Below, piece by piece: positions 27,299-36,080 of a stretch of DNA of 64,000 nucleotides. The notes beneath the pieces were generated by a model. The model had not been told where the DNA came from, did not search any database, and saw only the letters and a list, made by a program, of their open reading frames with translations. Location of the stretch: assembly GCF_000204645.1 (NCBI RefSeq), contig NC_015422.1:3613001-3677000 (forward strand), given 5' to 3'. Numbering within the stretch: position 1 is the first letter of the stretch; each line of letters starts with the position of its first letter. The translations under genes were made by a program, and so were the position numbers. This DNA comes from Alicycliphilus denitrificans K601. Its GTDB lineage: Bacteria; Pseudomonadota; Gammaproteobacteria; Burkholderiales; Burkholderiaceae_C.

Positions 27299-27823
27299 AT
27301 GCCCCTTTTCCACCCTCTCCCGTCGCGCACCGCCGCCGCCTGCATGCTTGGCCTGCTGGCTGCCGGCTGCGTTGCCGTGCCGGGCGATCCCTACTATGAC
27401 GGCGGCGGCTACTACTCTGGCTCGTCGTCCATGACGGTGTACGAGCAGCCCGGCGTGATCTACACCGCCCCCCCGCTGGGCTGGCGCGACTATCCCCCGC
27501 CGCCGCCCGGCTGGCGCGAGGACGCATGGCGCGAACGCCAGTGGCGCGAGGCCCAGCAGCGCCGCGACGCGCAGCGCCGGGAGTTCGACCGCCGCCGGGA
27601 AGCCGATAGGCGGGAGGCCGAACGCTGGGAAACCGACCGGCGCCGCGAGATGGAGCGCCGCGCCAAAGAAGAACGCCTGCTGCAGCACCCCGACCCCAAC
27701 GTCGTGCGCGCACGCCGCGAGCAGTTCGAGCGCGAGCGCCGCGCCGAGATGGAGGCCGAGCGCGAGCGCCGCAACCAGGGCATGGACCAGCGACCGGGCG
27801 GCCCGCGCCCCGATTGGCGCTGA
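27299..27823 (+). CDS. Predicted lipoprotein with Arg/Glu-rich helical tail
   Basis: The 174-residue product has a signal peptide with lipobox LLAAGCVA (Cys about 24), then a Gly/Tyr/Ser-rich piece and a Pro-rich piece (YPPPPPGWRE). The second half is an extremely charged Arg/Glu helix with repeats such as RREADRREAERWETDRRRE, likely a long single alpha-helix or coiled coil. AGGGAGA precedes ATG 27299. Such proteins anchor in the outer membrane, but no function is known. It is followed 34 bp later by a DUF4124 protein. Confidence 0.65.
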   Translation: MPLFHPLPSRTAAACMLGLLAAGCVAVPGDPYYDGGGYYSGSSSMTVYEQPGVIYTAPPLGWRDYPPPPPGWREDAWRERQWREAQQRRDAQRREFDRRREADRREAERWETDRRREMERRAKEERLLQHPDPNVVRARREQFERERRAEMEAERERRNQGMDQRPGGPRPDWR

Positions 27824-27857
27824 CCCCTTCCACGACACACCGGCGACAGCGCGCCCC

Positions 27858-28490
27858 ATGTCCATCTCGCTCCAGCCCGCCGCGCACATGGCCCTGGCTA
27901 TGGCGATCGCCGCGTGCTGCGCGCTGCCGGCCGCGGCCCAGGTCATGCGCTGCACCGACCCGGCCACCGGCAAGGTCACCTACACCGACGGCGACTGCGG
28001 CCGCGGCGAGGCGGCCCGCGAGGTCGAGGCGCGCAAGAGCCCGCAGGAGATAGAACAGGAGCGCGAACAGGCGGCCAAGGCCCTGGAGCGCAAGCACGAG
28101 CGCCAGCAGATGGAAGCACGGCAGCGCCGCGAGACGCAGCAGGCCGAGCGCTCCGCCCGCCCCGCCGCGGGCAGCGACCCCGCCCGGTCGATGGAATGCC
28201 AGCGCGCGCGCAAGAGCCTGCAGGACGTGCTGGCGACCATGGGCCAGGGTATGTACGACGAGCAGGCAAGGCTCGACGCCGCCCAGCGCCAGGCCGACCT
28301 GGCCTGCCTCAGCCACGCCGAGTACGCCCGCGCCGAGCGCAGCCGCGGCTACCGCTCCGTCCCTTCCTACTACGGCCCCCCGATGGTGGTCGTGCCGCCG
28401 CGCCCCGCCGTGCCCGCGCCCCGGCGCGAGATCACGCACTGCAACGTGTTCCGCTGCTACGACGCGCAGGGCAACACCTATCCGCGCTGA
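27858..28490 (+). CDS. DUF4124-domain secreted protein
   Basis: A 210-residue exported protein with a signal peptide (ending PAAAQ) and a DUF4124 domain, a small Cys-containing module (VMRCTDPATGKVTYTDGDCGRGEA) found in many secreted proteobacterial proteins. A charged helix (residues about 60-95) and a C-terminal part with paired cysteines (THCNVFRCYDAQGN) follow. DUF4124 function is unknown. The downstream end overlaps the convergent SDR gene by 13 bp. Confidence 0.75.
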   Translation: MSISLQPAAHMALAMAIAACCALPAAAQVMRCTDPATGKVTYTDGDCGRGEAAREVEARKSPQEIEQEREQAAKALERKHERQQMEARQRRETQQAERSARPAAGSDPARSMECQRARKSLQDVLATMGQGMYDEQARLDAAQRQADLACLSHAEYARAERSRGYRSVPSYYGPPMVVVPPRPAVPAPRREITHCNVFRCYDAQGNTYPR

Positions 28491-29419
28491 AGCCCCTCGC
28501 GCACCGTGGGGTAGCGCAGCCGCAGGCGCAGTTCGCGCGCCATGCGCGTGGTGACCAGTCGGCGCGACTCCCCCATGAAGCTCAGCAGCGACAGGGGCAG
28601 TTGCTGCTGCGCCAGGCTGCGCGCCACGCGCGGCGGGCGCGGCAGGCCATACAGGTTGGCCGCCAAGTCGAAGTAATCCCCCATCTTCAGCTGGCTGTCG
28701 TCGGCCACGTTGTAGGCGCGCTGCGGCCGCCCGCGCCACAGGGCCGCCACACAGGCGCGCGCCAGGTCGTCGGCATGGATGTGGTTGGTATACACGTCGT
28801 CGGGCGCCGCCAGCACGGGCGTGCCGCGGCGCAGCCGCGCCTCGGGCGTGCCGCCCTCGCGGTCGGGGGCGTAGATGCCGGGCACGCGCAGAATGCTGGC
28901 GCGCACGCCCGCGCGCCCCAGGTGGCGCACCGCGCGCTCGGCGTTCACCCGGCGCTGGGCGCGCGGCGTGGCGGGAGCCACGGGGCGCGACTCGGCCACC
29001 CACTCGCCCGCACAGTCGCCATACACGCCGCTGGTGGAAGCGTAGACCAGCGCCTGCGGCAGTGCGCGCCGGCGCAGCACGCGCACGAGCGCCGTGCTGC
29101 GCCGGTCCAGCCACCAGCGCGGCCCCACCGCGCCCTCGCCCGGCGGCGGCGCCAGGTGCAGCACGCGCGTGGCCAGGCCGGCTAGGCGCGCCAGCGAGGC
29201 CGCGTCGTCCAGGTTGCCCACGAGCGGCATGACGCCGGCGGCGCGGAGCTGGGGCACGCGCGCGGGCGAGGAAGTCAGCGCCAGCACGCGCGGGCGCGGG
29301 CCGCCCGCGCCCAGGCTGCGCGCCACGCGCAAGCCCACGTCGCCGCAGCCGATGATGAGCAGGCGCTGGCGCCGAAAGCGCGCCGGCAGGGCGCCGAGAG
29401 GGTTTTGGTTTGAGGGCAA
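28478..29419 (-). CDS. NAD(P)-dependent epimerase/dehydratase-like SDR protein
   Basis: A 313-residue Rossmann protein with LLIIGCGDVGLRVARSL near the N-terminus. Extended-SDR landmarks follow: ALVYASTSGVYGD (active-site Tyr/Ser region) and RILRVPGIYAPDRE, and it ends with a helical segment. Proteins of this shape (YeeZ-like) have unknown substrates. The start is uncertain. TTG 29419 has GGAG 6 bp upstream and leaves the divergent reductase promoter free, while an ATG at 29485 would reach nearly to the neighbouring start. It converges with the DUF4124 gene. Confidence 0.72.
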   Translation of the reverse strand: MPSNQNPLGALPARFRRQRLLIIGCGDVGLRVARSLGAGGPRPRVLALTSSPARVPQLRAAGVMPLVGNLDDAASLARLAGLATRVLHLAPPPGEGAVGPRWWLDRRSTALVRVLRRRALPQALVYASTSGVYGDCAGEWVAESRPVAPATPRAQRRVNAERAVRHLGRAGVRASILRVPGIYAPDREGGTPEARLRRGTPVLAAPDDVYTNHIHADDLARACVAALWRGRPQRAYNVADDSQLKMGDYFDLAANLYGLPRPPRVARSLAQQQLPLSLLSFMGESRRLVTTRMARELRLRLRYPTVREGLQRG

Positions 29420-29487
29420 AATCGGCTCCGTCGAGCGATGAGCGGGGCATGGCCCCAGAAAAGACAGAACGCCAAGGATACCCATAC

Positions 29488-30549
29488 ATGACGAGCGCAC
29501 AGACCGCAGAGGCGACCTTCCAGATCACCGTGCAGCCCAGCGGCCGCGCATTCGAGGCGCAGGCCGGCGAGCCCATCCTGACGGCCGCCATCCGCAGCGG
29601 CGTGGGCCTTCCCTACGGCTGCAAGGATGGTGCCTGCGGCTCGTGCAAATGCAAGAAGCTCAGCGGATCGGTGGTGCATGGCGAGCACCAGCACAAGGCG
29701 CTGAGCGTCGAGGAGGAAGAAGCCGGCTACGTGCTCACCTGCTGCGCGAAGCCCCTGACCGACGTGGTGCTCGAATCGCGCCAGGTGACGGACGAAAGCG
29801 CCTACCCCATACGCAAGCTGCCCGTGCGCGTGTCCGCGCTCACGCGCGCCTCGCACGACGTGATGCAGGTGCGCCTGCAGCTGCCGGCGAACGACAGCTT
29901 CCGCTACCACGCGGGCCAGTACATCGAATTCATCCTGCGCGACGGCGCGCGCCGCGCCTACTCCATGGCCACCGCGCCGCACATGCAGGAGAGCGCGCCC
30001 GGCGTGGAGCTGCACATACGCCACATGCCCGGCGGCAAGTTCACCACCCATGTGTTCGGCGACATGAAGGAAAAGGAGATCCTGCGCGTGGAGGGGCCGT
30101 TCGGCAGCTTCTTCCTGCGCGAGGACTCGGACAAGCCTATGGTCTTCCTGGCCTCGGGCACGGGCTTCGCGCCCATCAAGGCGCTGATCGAGCACATGCA
30201 GCACAAGGACATCGTGCGCCCGGCCACGCTGTACTGGGGCGGGCGCCGCCCGCAGGACCTGTACATGGACGGCTGGGTGCGCGAGCGCCTGGCCGCCATG
30301 CCCCAGCTGCGCTACGTGCCCGTGGTGTCAGACGCCCTGCCCGAAGACGGCTGGACGGGCCGTACGGGCTTCGTGCACCAGGCCGTCATGGAGGACATCG
30401 CCGACCTCTCGGGCCATCAGGTCTATGCCTGCGGCGCGCCCATCGTGGTGGACTCGGCGCGCCGCGACTTCGTCCAGCAGGCCGGCCTGCCGGAGTACGA
30501 GTTCTACGCCGACGCCTTCACGTCCGAGGCGGACAAGCTCGCAGGCTGA
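29488..30549 (+). CDS. [2Fe-2S] flavin reductase (CDP-6-deoxy-delta-3,4-glucoseen reductase-like)
   Basis: A 353-residue three-domain reductase. A plant-type ferredoxin sits at the N-terminus (YGCKDGACGSCKCKKLSG with CxxxxCxxC and later YVLTCCAKPL). It is followed by an FAD-binding barrel (RAYSMATAPH, GGKFTTHVF) and an NAD-binding domain (VFLASGTGFAPIKALIEHM, ending near YACGAPIVVDSAR). This order, ferredoxin first, is that of AscD and of several oxygenase reductases. Electrons flow from NAD(P)H to FAD to 2Fe-2S to an unknown acceptor. No oxygenase lies beside it. AAGGA precedes ATG 29488. Confidence 0.88.
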   Translation: MTSAQTAEATFQITVQPSGRAFEAQAGEPILTAAIRSGVGLPYGCKDGACGSCKCKKLSGSVVHGEHQHKALSVEEEEAGYVLTCCAKPLTDVVLESRQVTDESAYPIRKLPVRVSALTRASHDVMQVRLQLPANDSFRYHAGQYIEFILRDGARRAYSMATAPHMQESAPGVELHIRHMPGGKFTTHVFGDMKEKEILRVEGPFGSFFLREDSDKPMVFLASGTGFAPIKALIEHMQHKDIVRPATLYWGGRRPQDLYMDGWVRERLAAMPQLRYVPVVSDALPEDGWTGRTGFVHQAVMEDIADLSGHQVYACGAPIVVDSARRDFVQQAGLPEYEFYADAFTSEADKLAG

Positions 30550-30555
30550 GCGGCA

Positions 30556-31704
30556 CTACCCGGCGGCGGCCAGTGCCGCAGCTTCGCTGGCGCTCGGCTG
30601 CGCAGCCGGTCGGGAGCCGCCCCCATCGCGCCAGACGCCGCGCAGCCAGGCTTCTTCGAGCTGCACGACATAGGGCGCGATGTCGTAGTGGTTCGACGCC
30701 AGCCACGCGTCGTCGTAGTAGCTGTCCATGTAGCGATCGCCGGAGTCGCACGCCAGGGCCACGATGGAGCCGGCCTGGTTGCGCTGCGCCATTTCGCAGG
30801 CCAGCTGCATGGCCACGTAGAAGTCGGTGCCGGTCGAGCCCCCGTAGCGACGCCCCACCAGGCGCTGCAGCACGCGCATGGCGGCGTAGGACGCGGCGTT
30901 GGGCACCCGCTCCATGCGGTCGATGACGTCGGGCACGAACGATGGCTCCACGCGCGGCCGGCCTATGCCCTCCACGTCCGAGCCGCGCGCGCTGGTGATG
31001 GAGGCATCGCGGTGGTGAAAGTAGCTGTGGAACACCGAATGCTCGGGGTCCACGACGCACAGCTGCGTGGCGCATCCCTGATAGCGGATGTAGCGGCCTA
31101 TGGTGGCGGAAGTCCCGCCCGTGCCCGCGCCGACCACGATCCAGGCCGGCGTCGGGTGCGGCTCGCCGCGCATCTGCTGGAAGATGGATTCCGCGATGTT
31201 GTTGTTGCCGCGCCAGTCGGTGGCCCGCTCCGCGTAGGTGAACTGGTCCATGTAGTGGCCGTTGCACTCGCGCGCCAGCCGCTCGGCCTCGGCGTACAGC
31301 TGCGCGGAGCTGCCGACGAAGTGGCAGCGGCCGCCATAGAACTCGATCTGCGCGATCTTGGCGGCCGACGTGCCGCGCGGCATCACGGCGACGAAGGGCA
31401 GGCCCAGAAGGCGCGCGAAATAGGCCTCTGACACGGCCGTGCTGCCCGAGGACGCCTCCACGATGGTCGTGCCTTCGCGGATCCAGCCGTTGCACAGCCC
31501 ATAGAGGAACAGCGACCTGGCAAGCCTGTGCTTGAGGCTGCCCGTGGGGTGGGTCGATTCATCCTTCAGGTAGAGCCGCACCTGCGGCATGGCGGGCAGG
31601 TCGAGCTGCAGCAGATGGGTGTCGGACGAGCGCTGGAAATCGCGCTCTATGCGCCGCACTGCTTCCAGAACCCAGCTTCTGGACGTCACTTGAATCGATG
31701 GCAT
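30556..31704 (-). CDS. PLP-dependent cysteine synthase/desulfhydrase-type protein
   Basis: A 382-residue fold type II PLP enzyme: the Schiff-base lysine in [12 protein letters not shown], the substrate loop [14 protein letters not shown] and the phosphate loop [14 protein letters not shown]. The family includes cysteine synthase and cystathionine beta-synthase; the sequence looks like the subgroup annotated as Cds1-type L-cysteine desulfhydrases. Products could include H2S. ATG 31704 was taken, since AGGAA lies just ahead. It is divergent from a LysR gene (116 bp apart), which may regulate it. The pathway is unproven. Confidence 0.82.
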   Translation of the reverse strand: MPSIQVTSRSWVLEAVRRIERDFQRSSDTHLLQLDLPAMPQVRLYLKDESTHPTGSLKHRLARSLFLYGLCNGWIREGTTIVEASSGSTAVSEAYFARLLGLPFVAVMPRGTSAAKIAQIEFYGGRCHFVGSSAQLYAEAERLARECNGHYMDQFTYAERATDWRGNNNIAESIFQQMRGEPHPTPAWIVVGAGTGGTSATIGRYIRYQGCATQLCVVDPEHSVFHSYFHHRDASITSARGSDVEGIGRPRVEPSFVPDVIDRMERVPNAASYAAMRVLQRLVGRRYGGSTGTDFYVAMQLACEMAQRNQAGSIVALACDSGDRYMDSYYDDAWLASNHYDIAPYVVQLEEAWLRGVWRDGGGSRPAAQPSASEAAALAAAG

Positions 31705-31820
31705 TTCCTGGTGTTCCTTCGTGTCGTTGTCCGGAGCACGGCCCTGTGCCCGGATGCGCAAAGTCTTCCATTGCCGGGGCTGGTGTACAAACGGGCTTTC
31801 TCACAACCAGCATTTGTCAA

Positions 31821-32738
31821 ATGCAAAAGCTGATGCATTACAGCCTGGTCGACATCCGGCTCTTCGTCGCCGTCGCCGATGCGGGCAACGTTTCGCGCGG
31901 CGCGGCGCATTGCTTTCTCGCCCCTTCCTCGGCCAGCCTGCGCATCAAGCAGCTGGAGGAAAGCCTGGGCACCCGGCTTTTCGTCCGCGAGGCCCGCGGC
32001 GTATCGCTGACCCGCGCGGGCCAGGTGATGCTCGAACATTGCCGCCGCTGCCTGGCCGAGCTCGAACAGATGCACGCCAACCTGGCGCCCTATGCCGAGG
32101 GCGTGAAGAGCCACGTAACGCTGTTCGCCAACAGCACGGCGATCGCGTCCTACCTGCCGGAGAACCTCTCGGTCTTCCTGCGCGCCTACCCCGCCGTGCG
32201 GGTGTCGCTGGAGGAACGGCTCAGCCACGAGATCGTCGCGGCCGTGGCCGAGGGCCGGGCGGACATCGGCGTGGTCACCTGGAGCGACGAGCACCCCGAC
32301 GTGACGTTCTGGCCCTACCACGAGGACGAGCTGGTCATCGTAGCGCCGGCCGCGACCGAGCTGGGGCAGGACGGCAAGGTCCGGTTCGTCGAGTGCCTTG
32401 CACACCCCATCGTCTCCCTGGCCAGCGGAACGGCGATCCACACCTTCATCGCCGGCAAGGCTGCGGCGCTGGGCTATCCGATCGACGTGCGCATACAGGT
32501 CGCAGGCTTTTCCGCCGTCGTCGCGCTGGTACGCTCGGGCGCCGGGATCGCCATCGTGCCGCGCTCGGTGATGCGCAATCTGCAGGACGACGGCGTCAGA
32601 ACCCTGACCCTGCTGGAGCCCTGGGCCGTGCGCCAGCTGAGCGTGTGCGCCAGAAGCGACGAGAAGCTGCTGTCCAGCCACGCCCTGGCCCTGCTGCAGC
32701 AGCTGCGCGGGGCCTATCGCGGCCCCGCGGCCGGCTGA
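31821..32738 (+). CDS. LysR-family transcriptional regulator
   Basis: A 305-residue LysR protein with HTH LRLFVAVADAGN-like DIRLFVAVADAGNVSRGAAH and SSASLRIKQLEESLGTRLFVRE. The C-terminal effector domain has RVSLEERLSHEIVAAVAEGRADIGV and AVVALVRSGAGIAIVP. A second ATG at 31833 is equally plausible. It sits between a divergent PLP enzyme and a downstream UroD-like/Bug unit, so its target could be either. The 210-bp gap after it has no identified promoter. Confidence 0.9.
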   Translation: MQKLMHYSLVDIRLFVAVADAGNVSRGAAHCFLAPSSASLRIKQLEESLGTRLFVREARGVSLTRAGQVMLEHCRRCLAELEQMHANLAPYAEGVKSHVTLFANSTAIASYLPENLSVFLRAYPAVRVSLEERLSHEIVAAVAEGRADIGVVTWSDEHPDVTFWPYHEDELVIVAPAATELGQDGKVRFVECLAHPIVSLASGTAIHTFIAGKAAALGYPIDVRIQVAGFSAVVALVRSGAGIAIVPRSVMRNLQDDGVRTLTLLEPWAVRQLSVCARSDEKLLSSHALALLQQLRGAYRGPAAG

Positions 32739-32948
32739 AGACCCGCCGCGAATGGGCCATCCTGGATGAGCGTTTGCCTTTGACAAACTGAACTGTTGGA
32801 TTAACTCGTTTGTCCCGGCGCGTGCGCCGTGAAAGACTGGCTGCATCTCAACCTCGTCGCAGAACTGCCCGGGCCAGGCCCGCCCCCGGGAACATGGCGC
32901 CTTGCGCACCCGCCCGCAGTCCGGCGACGCAATCCAAGGAGACAGTCC

Positions 32949-33959
32949 ATGCAGCCCATGAACCACTGGCAGCGCATCGAAGCGGCGATCGGCGGCGAAG
33001 CGACCGACCGCCCCCCGATCGCCCTGTGGCGCCACTTCCCCGAAGACGACCTGCACCCCGACAAGCTGGTGGCGCACACGCTGCAGTGGCAGGACAAGTG
33101 GCAGTTCGACCTCGTGAAGTTCATGCCCTCGGGAACCTACGGGGTCGAGGACTGGGGCGCGGTCAGCGCGTACCGCGGGGCGGCCAACGGCGCGCGCGAG
33201 GTGGTCCAGCCGGCCGTCCTGCGCACCGAGGACTGGCGGCGCATCGCCCCCCTGGACGTGCGCCAGGGCTCCTACGGCCGGCAGAACGAGGCCCTTGCCG
33301 CCGCGGCCAGAGGACTCGGGGGGCGGGTGCCGCTGCTGCAGACGGTGTTCAGCCCGCTGACGACGGCGCGCAAGATGTCCACCGAGAAGATGTTCGCCGA
33401 CCTGCGGTGCTTCCCCGACGAGCTGGAGCGCGCGCTGATGGTCATCACCGAGGTCACGATCCGCTTCGCGCTGGACGCGCTGGCCCTGGGCGCCCACGGC
33501 GTGTTCTTCGCAACGCAGCAGGCATCGCACCGGCTGCTGAGCACGGCGGAGTACGAGCGCTTCGGCAAGCGCTATGACCTGATGGTCTTCGAGGCGCTGC
33601 GCGACAAGGCCCGCTTCAACATGCTGCACGCCCATGGCGACGACATCATGTTCGACCTGCTCTCGGACTACCCGGCGGAGATGTTCAACTGGCACGACCG
33701 CCTGACCGATCCGACGATCGCGCAGGCCGCGGAGCGCTTTCCCCGGCTGCTCGTGGGCGGCATCGATGAGCACGGCACGCTGCTGCGCGGCAGCGAGCGG
33801 GACATCGAAGACCAGGTGCACGAGGCGCTGTCCCAGGCCGCGGGGCGCCGCCTGATGATCGGCCCGGGCTGCGTGCTGCCGGTGGCGGCCACGGACGCCA
33901 GCATCCGCGCCGCCGTGCGCGCCACCCACCAATTCCAGGAAGGCCTTGCCTGCGCCTGA
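32949..33959 (+). CDS. Uroporphyrinogen decarboxylase (UROD/MtaA) superfamily protein
   Basis: A 336-residue TIM-barrel protein of the URO-D/methyltransferase superfamily: RPPIALWRHFPEDDLHP at the start, ALGAHGVFFATQQASHRLLS, NWHDRLTDPTIAQAAERF and a late RLMIGPGCVLPVAATD. True HemE proteins have conserved Arg-containing RQAGRY and FYPGAPKLS motifs, not seen here, so haem synthesis is unlikely. Superfamily members also include corrinoid methyltransferases and enzymes for aromatic or methoxy substrates. AAGGAGA precedes ATG 32949. It leads, 52 bp later, to a Bug receptor, suggesting degradation of an imported carboxylate. Confidence 0.78.
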   Translation: MQPMNHWQRIEAAIGGEATDRPPIALWRHFPEDDLHPDKLVAHTLQWQDKWQFDLVKFMPSGTYGVEDWGAVSAYRGAANGAREVVQPAVLRTEDWRRIAPLDVRQGSYGRQNEALAAAARGLGGRVPLLQTVFSPLTTARKMSTEKMFADLRCFPDELERALMVITEVTIRFALDALALGAHGVFFATQQASHRLLSTAEYERFGKRYDLMVFEALRDKARFNMLHAHGDDIMFDLLSDYPAEMFNWHDRLTDPTIAQAAERFPRLLVGGIDEHGTLLRGSERDIEDQVHEALSQAAGRRLMIGPGCVLPVAATDASIRAAVRATHQFQEGLACA

Positions 33960-34011
33960 CGCCAGCGCAAGGCCGGCGATATCGGCAACCAAAGACCCAA
34001 GGAGACAAACC

Positions 34012-34995
34012 ATGCGCAATTCCCTCTTCTCCCTCGCGCTGGCCGGCACGCTGGCCACCGGCCTGGCCGCGCCCGCATCGGCCGCCGAATGGCCCGCGGC
34101 CGACAAGCCGATCCAGATCATCGTCCCGGCGCCGGGCGGCGGCGGCACGGGCGACACGATCGCCCGCCTGATGGCCGACCGCCTTGGCAAGAGGCTCAAG
34201 GCCTCCGTCATCGTGGACAACCGCGGCGGCGCCAACGGCAACATCGGCGCGTCGGCCGCGGCGACGGCCCCAGCCGACGGATCCAGGCTGCTGTTCTCGT
34301 GGGCAGGCACACTAGCCGTGAACCCCAGCCTGTACCGCGGCCTGCCTTTCGACCCACAGAAAAGCTTCGCACCCATCGCCCTCGTCGCCGACGTGCCCAA
34401 CATCCTCGTGGTCAACAACGAGCTGCCGGTGCGTGACCTGGCGGAGTTCATCCATTTCGCCAAGGCAAATCCGGGGCGCCTGAACTACGGCTCCACGGGC
34501 AACGGCAGCTCCATGCACCTGGCCGGCGAACTCTTCAAGCGCGAAACGGGCGCGCAGCTGGTGCATGTGCCCTATGCGGCGCCGGGACAGGCCACGACGA
34601 ACCTGATGGCCAACGAGATACAGGCCATGTTCCAGCTCGTGCCCGGCGTGGTCGGGCAGGTGAAGGCCGGGAGGCTCAAGGCCCTGGCCGTGATGTCGCC
34701 GACGCGCTCGCCGGCGCTGGCCGATGTCCCGACCACCGCGGAGCTCGGCCATCCGAAGCTGCTGTCGTCGACGTGGTTCGCGCTGCTCGCGCCCAAGGGT
34801 ACGCCGGCCGCCATCCTCGACCGCCTGAACACCGAGGTCAACGAGATCCTGCAGGACCCCGAGGTCAGGAAGAGCCTGGCCGACATGGGCGCCGCGCCGC
34901 TCGGCGGTTCGCGCCAGGCCCTGGCCGAGCACCTGGCGGCCGAGACGTCCAAGTGGGCGCGCGTGGTCAAGGAAAGCGGCGTCCAGGTCCAGTAG
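34012..34995 (+). CDS. Bug/TctC-type periplasmic solute receptor
   Basis: A 327-residue exported receptor. The signal peptide ends APASAAE, and the domain begins WPAADKPIQIIVPAPGGGGTGD, then VIVDNRGGANGNIGASAAA, with LNYGSTGNGSSMHLAGEL and HVPYAAPGQATTNLMANEI in the second lobe. The ligand is predicted to be a carboxylate. It lies downstream of the UROD-like gene and ends with a terminator; a third receptor follows it on the same strand. CAAGGAGA precedes ATG 34012. Confidence 0.9.
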   Translation: MRNSLFSLALAGTLATGLAAPASAAEWPAADKPIQIIVPAPGGGGTGDTIARLMADRLGKRLKASVIVDNRGGANGNIGASAAATAPADGSRLLFSWAGTLAVNPSLYRGLPFDPQKSFAPIALVADVPNILVVNNELPVRDLAEFIHFAKANPGRLNYGSTGNGSSMHLAGELFKRETGAQLVHVPYAAPGQATTNLMANEIQAMFQLVPGVVGQVKAGRLKALAVMSPTRSPALADVPTTAELGHPKLLSSTWFALLAPKGTPAAILDRLNTEVNEILQDPEVRKSLADMGAAPLGGSRQALAEHLAAETSKWARVVKESGVQVQ

Positions 34996-35002
34996 CCCGC
35001 GC

Positions 35003-35029
35003 CGGCCAGGCATCGCCTGGCCGTTTTTT
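35003..35029 (+). terminator. Rho-independent terminator after the first Bug gene of the pair
   Basis: The stem CGGCCAGGC/GCCTGGCCG (9 bp, loop ATC) with TTTTTT lies 8 bp after the stop. The next receptor starts at 35045, so it presumably has a separate or read-through transcript. Confidence 0.85.
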
Positions 35030-35044
35030 GCACAATGGAGGGCT

Positions 35045-36016
35045 ATGAACCGCAGAAGCATCCTCCTTACGGCCGCCGCCCTCGGTGCGGCACTCGCAAC
35101 TCCCATGGGCCATGCGCAGGACGGTCCGATCCGCCTGGTCGTGCCCTACGCGCCGGGCGGCCCCATCGACGTCACGGCGCGCGCCCTGGCCGAACGCGTA
35201 CGCGACTCGCTGGGCGTGGTCGTCGTGGACAACAAGGCCGGCGCCGGCGGCAACATCGGCGCCGACCTGGTTGCCAAATCCGCCCCCGACGGCCTGACCA
35301 TCGGCATCGCCGCCACGGCCACGCATGCCGTGAACCCCTGGCTCTACAGCCGCATGCCCTACGACGCGGCCAAGGACTTCGCCGGCATCACGCAAATGGT
35401 GCGCGTGCCCAATGTGCTGGTGGTGAACGCCGCGCGCGCCGAGCAGCTCAAGATCCGCACCGTGCAGGACCTGATCGCCTACGCCCGTGCCAACCCCGGC
35501 AAGCTCAACTACGGCAGCGGCGGCAACGGCAGCGCCGGCCACCTGGCCGGCGAGATGTTCAAGCAGAAGGCCGGCATCTACGCCCTGCACATTCCCTACC
35601 GTGGCGCCAGCCCCGCGCAGCTGGCGCTGCTGGCCGGCGAGGTGGACTTCAACATCGACAACCTGGCCGCCGCCGCGCCCAACATCAAGGCGGGCAAGCT
35701 CAAGGCGCTGGCCGTCACGTCGCTCGCAGCCAGCCCCATGCTGCCCGGCGTGCCGCCGCTGTCGGACACTTTCAAGGGCTTCTCCATCGACACCTGGTGG
35801 GGCCTGGTGGCGCCCGCCGGCACGCCCAAGCCGGTGATCACCAGGCTGAACAAGGCCTTCACCGACGCGCTCAAGGCCCCCGAGACCAAGACCCGCTTCG
35901 AGGCCCTGATGGCCGAGCCCGTGCCCACCTCGCCCGAGCAGTTCGACACCTTCATGGCCGCCGAGCGCGCCAAGTACCAGTCGGTGGTGAAGGCCTCGGG
36001 CGCCAAAGTGGATTAA
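35045..36016 (+). CDS. Bug/TctC-type periplasmic solute receptor
   Basis: A 323-residue receptor: a signal peptide ending MGHAQDG, then PIRLVVPYAPGGPIDVTARALAE and VVVDNKAGAGGNIGADLVAK, LNYGSGGNGSAGHLAGEM and HIPYRGASPAQLALLAGEV. It is a close domain match to the previous receptor but clearly a different protein. The nearest upstream gene is separated by the terminator. GGAG lies 7 bp before ATG. Its 3' side runs into a dispersed repeat. Confidence 0.9.
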   Translation: MNRRSILLTAAALGAALATPMGHAQDGPIRLVVPYAPGGPIDVTARALAERVRDSLGVVVVDNKAGAGGNIGADLVAKSAPDGLTIGIAATATHAVNPWLYSRMPYDAAKDFAGITQMVRVPNVLVVNAARAEQLKIRTVQDLIAYARANPGKLNYGSGGNGSAGHLAGEMFKQKAGIYALHIPYRGASPAQLALLAGEVDFNIDNLAAAAPNIKAGKLKALAVTSLAASPMLPGVPPLSDTFKGFSIDTWWGLVAPAGTPKPVITRLNKAFTDALKAPETKTRFEALMAEPVPTSPEQFDTFMAAERAKYQSVVKASGAKVD

Positions 36017-36019
36017 TGC

Positions 36020-36080
36020 TTTTTTAACTTCCAGCGCTTGACTGGCGAGCGCTTGTAGCTATCAAAAAAGTAGCTGCTGG
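36020..36080. repeat. Two overlapping AGCGCTTG-type repeat arms
   Basis: CCAGCGCTTGACTGGCGAGC followed by GCTTGTAGCTAT and a second TAGCTGCTGG. It carries the C-terminal codons and stop of the ChbG/YdjC gene (QQLLF), showing that the repeat is read as coding sequence there. Confidence 0.55.
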
